From: Sulfuricurvum sp. IAE1
Lineage (GTDB): Bacteria > Campylobacterota > Campylobacteria > Campylobacterales > Sulfurimonadaceae
Direction: 5' to 3'
NCBI GenBank assembly: GCA_945867285.1
Contig: CAMBHX010000062.1
Location: 1-9,280, forward strand
Length of the DNA stretch: 9,280 nt
Shown one piece after another: positions 7,306 to 9,280 of the stretch. The translations under genes and the position numbers were made by a program. Under the pieces are notes generated by a model. That model was not told the DNA's origin and did not search any database. It saw nothing but the letters and a program-made list of their open reading frames with translations. Position 1 is the stretch's first letter, and each line of letters opens with the position of its first letter.

Positions 7306-7756
7306 AAACCGCATCAATTCCATAATGCGGGGCGTTGTCACACTGAAAATTTTTCGCATCTATTGTTTTAGGAAGAATAAATCCATTGACACTAGGTGCC
7401 TCTAGGGGCAACAGCGAAATCACTTCGCTATTTTTAACAAAATAGAGCTTTCCAACTGCTTTGATGGGGCTGTTATTGTTAAAAAAGAACCCATCAATAG
7501 CAAAAAGTGGAATATTTTTAACAATTCCAAGTGTTTTCAAAAAAAGATAAGTGACTTTTATCCCCATAAAACTTCCTGGACCATTAGCGTAGACAAAACG
7601 TCTAAAAGTGTATTTCTTCAACAAACCTTCAAAGATAAGCGGTAAAACATCCGAGCCAACACCATCGGATACTATCTCTTCAACCAACTCACCTTGTTCA
7701 TTGTACACACCTACACAAACAGGGGTTCCCAAAGCGATCACTATCGCATCATGCAT
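7304..7756 (-). CDS. tsaB: Short TsaB-like protein (tRNA t6A modification, divergent)
   Basis: Probable homologue of TsaB, the partner of TsaD in making the universal N6-threonylcarbamoyl modification of ANN-decoding tRNAs. The call rests on NGPGSFMGIKV (58-68), which matches the TsaB GPGSFTGLR signature, the strand pattern at residues 4-30, and position in the lpxC-thrB block. It is divergent: 150 residues against about 230 in E. coli, so most of the second lobe is missing, and the usual N-terminal DT(S/A) motif reads ALGTP (8-12) without the Asp. There is no signal peptide or clear membrane span. The ATG overlaps the lpxC end by 8 bp and the stop lies 9 bp before thrB, so it is within the operon. 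An alternative is a TsaB-derived scaffold that no longer needs nucleotide. Family assignment is moderately sure, exact role less so. Confidence 0.72.
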   Translation of the reverse strand: MHDAIVIALGTPVCVGVYNEQGELVEEIVSDGVGSDVLPLIFEGLLKKYTFRRFVYANGPGSFMGIKVTYLFLKTLGIVKNIPLFAIDGFFFNNNSPIKAVGKLYFVKNSEVISLLPLEAPSVNGFILPKTIDAKNFQCDNAPHYGIDAV

Positions 7757-8636
7757 ACGCTTTTGCCAGCTCTTTTGATTCTTCAGTTGAGAGCTCTAAA
7801 ATCTCATAATTAGCAGGATCTTTGAGAAGTTCGAGCGTGAGCTTATGATTAAGATCATGACTTCCTGCAAACGCTTCATAGTTGCCAATAAAATTCATCC
7901 CTATAAGCGACATATCCCCAATAGCATCAAGAATTTTATGACGGACGAACTCATCCCCGAAACGTAATCCTTCTGGATTTAGAATTTTTTTATCATCTAA
8001 AACGACCGCATTTTCTAGGCTTCCACCCAGTGCTAATCCTTTTGATCTGAGGTACTGCACTTCATGGACAAAACCAAACGTTCGTGCTCGTGCCACCTCT
8101 TTTTTATAATTTTCTTTAGTAAATTTAAAAACATAATTTTGTTTATCTATAGCCGGATGAGAAAATTTAATCGTAAAATCATAGGTCAAATCATTTGAAG
8201 GGATAAGTTTGACATATTTGTCACCCTCGCGCACTTCTACCTCTTTTTTTATCCGCATTACTTTTTTAGGAGCATCTAATTCTACTAAACCTGCTTCATC
8301 CAATAACATACAAAAACTCATCGATGAGCCATCCATAACAGGTACCTCATCAGCATCTACAACTACACGGATATTGTCAATCCCATACGCATAAATAGCA
8401 GACAACATATGTTCAATCGTTGAAATATGAACACCATCTTTACCAATTACGGTTGCCATCTTGGTGTCCACAACGCTTGCGGGTGTTAGTGCAATTGAAA
8501 CACCAGCATCACTGCGAAAAAAAACAATTCCACTATTAACGGGAAGTGCTTCAAGACGTAAATGAACAGGAACACCCTTGTGTAAGCCTATACCCGTCAG
8601 CTCGACACTTTTAGCAATAGTTGTTTGTTTTTTCAT
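7749..8636 (-). CDS. lpxC: UDP-3-O-acyl-N-acetylglucosamine deacetylase
   Basis: Zinc enzyme for the committed step of lipid A synthesis; its presence indicates a Gram-negative outer membrane with lipopolysaccharide. The 295-residue protein matches family length. Active-site elements are TIEHMLSA with E75 and zinc ligand H76, EVPVMDGSS (97-105), ARTFGF (184-189) lining the acyl/substrate site, HKILDAIGD with zinc ligands H233 and D237, and GSHDLNHKL with catalytic H260. Only a moderate Shine-Dalgarno (AGGA, 10 nt from the ATG) is present. It is the first gene of the long run; a promoter near 8787-8815 would give it a leader of about 145 nt with two hairpins. The C-terminus ends in small apolar residues (AKAYA), recalling the degradation tail of E. 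coli LpxC, though that similarity may be chance. Confidence 0.97.
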   Translation of the reverse strand: MKKQTTIAKSVELTGIGLHKGVPVHLRLEALPVNSGIVFFRSDAGVSIALTPASVVDTKMATVIGKDGVHISTIEHMLSAIYAYGIDNIRVVVDADEVPVMDGSSMSFCMLLDEAGLVELDAPKKVMRIKKEVEVREGDKYVKLIPSNDLTYDFTIKFSHPAIDKQNYVFKFTKENYKKEVARARTFGFVHEVQYLRSKGLALGGSLENAVVLDDKKILNPEGLRFGDEFVRHKILDAIGDMSLIGMNFIGNYEAFAGSHDLNHKLTLELLKDPANYEILELSTEESKELAKAYA

Positions 8637-8679
8637 GGTGAGACTGTCCTAATAATAGAAATTTGTTACTGATATTACG

Positions 8680-8744
8680 CACTAAAACGAACTCGCCCGT
8701 TTTAGTGGCAAGGACTAAAGTCCTTTGCAATCCCCTAAAGCTAC
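8680..8744 (-). repeat. Double-palindrome, REP-like element with GTAG foot
   Basis: Read on the minus strand the element starts with GTAG (8744-8741), then CTTTAGGGGATTGC. A first hairpin follows: AAGGACT, 2-nt loop, AGTCCTT (8725-8719 and 8716-8710). After GC comes a second hairpin: CACTAAAACG, 8-nt loop GGCGAGTT, CGTTTTAGTG (8707-8698 and 8689-8680). Both arms are perfect, 7 and 10 bp. A GTAG tetranucleotide beside palindromes is the hallmark of REP elements mobilised by RAYT (TnpA-REP) transposases; none is in the window. No T-run follows either hairpin on either strand, so it is not a standard intrinsic terminator. The palindromes are directly seen; the REP identity is inference until other copies are found. 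It could instead be a structured leader of lpxC. Confidence 0.5.
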
Positions 8745-8786
8745 AAAAAGATAACTTTTCGAGAAACTTAGAAAGCTATTTACATA

Positions 8787-8815
8787 ATTATAGCCATAAT
8801 CTTATTTGGTAGCAA
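8787..8815 (-). promoter_or_regulatory. Predicted sigma70 promoter for lpxC operon
   Basis: Minus strand: -35 TTGCTA (8815-8810), 17-bp spacer, -10 TATAAT (8792-8787, a perfect consensus hexamer). The -35 box lies inside the last codons of the upstream methyltransferase gene. Transcription would start near 8780, giving a leader of about 145 nt before the lpxC ATG. It is the only convincing promoter-like pair in the only sizeable gap of the window, and it could serve the whole lpxC-to-xseA run. No operator was recognised. Confidence 0.62.
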
Positions 8816-9280
8816 TCACCAAAAAAACGGGGTAGCTTTTTGCTTCTTTAGTAATAGTGCACGCTTCATGAAAACGGACGTTTTTAAATCCTGCCGTTTC
8901 AATAAGCACGCGCAATCCATCACGGTCAAATCCCAAATGGTAAATCCCTTCGTTACCATTGGAATGAAATGTTCCATCTTCGGTTTCTAAATCCGCCAAT
9001 GCAATAAAACCATCTCGATGAAGATGTGTATAAAATGTTGAAAAGAGTGCCGGCAATTCCTCCACGTGGTGCAGTGCCATAGAACTAATGATTCCATGAA
9101 ATTTTTGTTCTAAAGGAGTATTTACGATATCCTGACACACAGCATCAATCTGAAGCTCTGGAGTATTTTTTTGCAGTAATTGTGCTACCATATTGGGCGA
9201 CAAATCTACTCCAGTAACACTGTTCACCAATGGAGCTGCTTGAAAACTTAGCAACCCTGTACCACATCCAAAATCCAAAA
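8802..9280 (-). CDS. Class I SAM-dependent methyltransferase, 5' end cut by window edge
   Basis: C-terminal 158 residues of a Rossmann-fold methyltransferase; its substrate cannot be told. The visible part begins inside motif I (LDFGCGTGLLS), followed by VTGVDLSPNM (the acidic residue that binds the SAM ribose), IISSMALHHVEE (motif II/III region) and RDGFIALADLE, as in Methyltransf_11/25-type small-molecule or protein methyltransferases. The real start lies beyond the right edge; the TTG at 9278 is only the Leu codon of motif I. The gene ends with TAA at 8802, its last codons carrying the -35 box of the predicted lpxC promoter. The two genes are co-directional and 165 bp apart, with no clear terminator between, so read-through into lpxC is possible. 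Confidence 0.9.
   Translation of the reverse strand, partial: LDFGCGTGLLSFQAAPLVNSVTGVDLSPNMVAQLLQKNTPELQIDAVCQDIVNTPLEQKFHGIISSMALHHVEELPALFSTFYTHLHRDGFIALADLETEDGTFHSNGNEGIYHLGFDRDGLRVLIETAGFKNVRFHEACTITKEAKSYPVFLVIATK

Noticed and set aside
7110..7307. Plus-strand open frame opposite the start of thrB
   Set aside because: Short antisense shadow of a clear homoserine kinase N-terminus.
8680..8725. Hairpins as an intrinsic terminator of the methyltransferase gene
   Set aside because: Neither hairpin is followed by a T-run on either strand; the minus-strand sequence after the second one continues as GCGTAATATC. Standard Rho-independent termination is not supported.
9276..9278. TTG as the start of the right-edge methyltransferase
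   Set aside because: It is the Leu codon in SAM motif I (LDFGCGTG). Family members need an N-terminal helix before this strand, so the gene continues beyond the window.
1..9280. CRISPR array, tRNA or rRNA gene, insertion sequence, phage or defence module
   Set aside because: No spaced direct repeats, cloverleaf-like segments, transposase or phage motifs were recognised, and almost all of the window is accounted for by recognisable housekeeping genes.

Overview
This is a compact housekeeping region from a bacterium that is most likely a member of the Campylobacterota (former Epsilonproteobacteria), perhaps close to Sulfurimonas or Sulfuricurvum. The reasons are the moderate, AT-leaning composition, the protein sequence style, and the order lpxC / tsaB-like / thrB / ylxR / infB / rbfA / rimP, which I recall from that group (for example the lpxC-thrB-infB-rbfA-rimP block of Campylobacter jejuni). 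The taxonomic call is inference; no rRNA is present. All supported genes lie on the minus strand, so the biological reading order runs from high to low coordinates.

From right to left: (1) 8802-9280 holds the 3' part of a class I SAM-dependent methyltransferase, cut by the right edge. (2) 8637-8801 is the only real intergenic space. It holds a good sigma70-type promoter (TTGCTA, 17 bp, TATAAT) reading toward lpxC, and a 65-bp double-palindrome element with a GTAG foot that resembles a REP element. (3) 1-8636 is a run of ten genes with overlaps or gaps of at most about 21 bp, so probably one transcription unit: lpxC (lipid A), a short tsaB-like gene (tRNA t6A modification), thrB (threonine synthesis), ylxR, infB, rbfA and rimP (translation initiation and 30S maturation), ribD (riboflavin), ubiE/menG (menaquinone methylation) and xseA (exonuclease VII large subunit, cut by the left edge).

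The genes share no single pathway. The theme is growth-linked functions: ribosome assembly and initiation in the middle, flanked by envelope, cofactor, amino acid and DNA repair genes. Tight coupling is visible at almost every junction: 8-bp lpxC/tsaB, 11-bp ylxR/infB, 4-bp GTGA infB/rbfA, 11-bp rbfA/rimP, TGATG rimP/ribD, ribD/ubiE overlapping or abutting, and 3-bp spacing ubiE/xseA. Several genes use GTG starts.

I see no CRISPR array, tRNA, rRNA, insertion sequence, prophage gene or defence system. The points most worth a second look are the GTAG-type palindromic element inside the predicted lpxC leader, the single-lobed TsaB-like protein that lacks the usual DT motif, and an insertion between the zinc ligands of RibD. 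I do not see evidence of an undescribed multi-gene system here.
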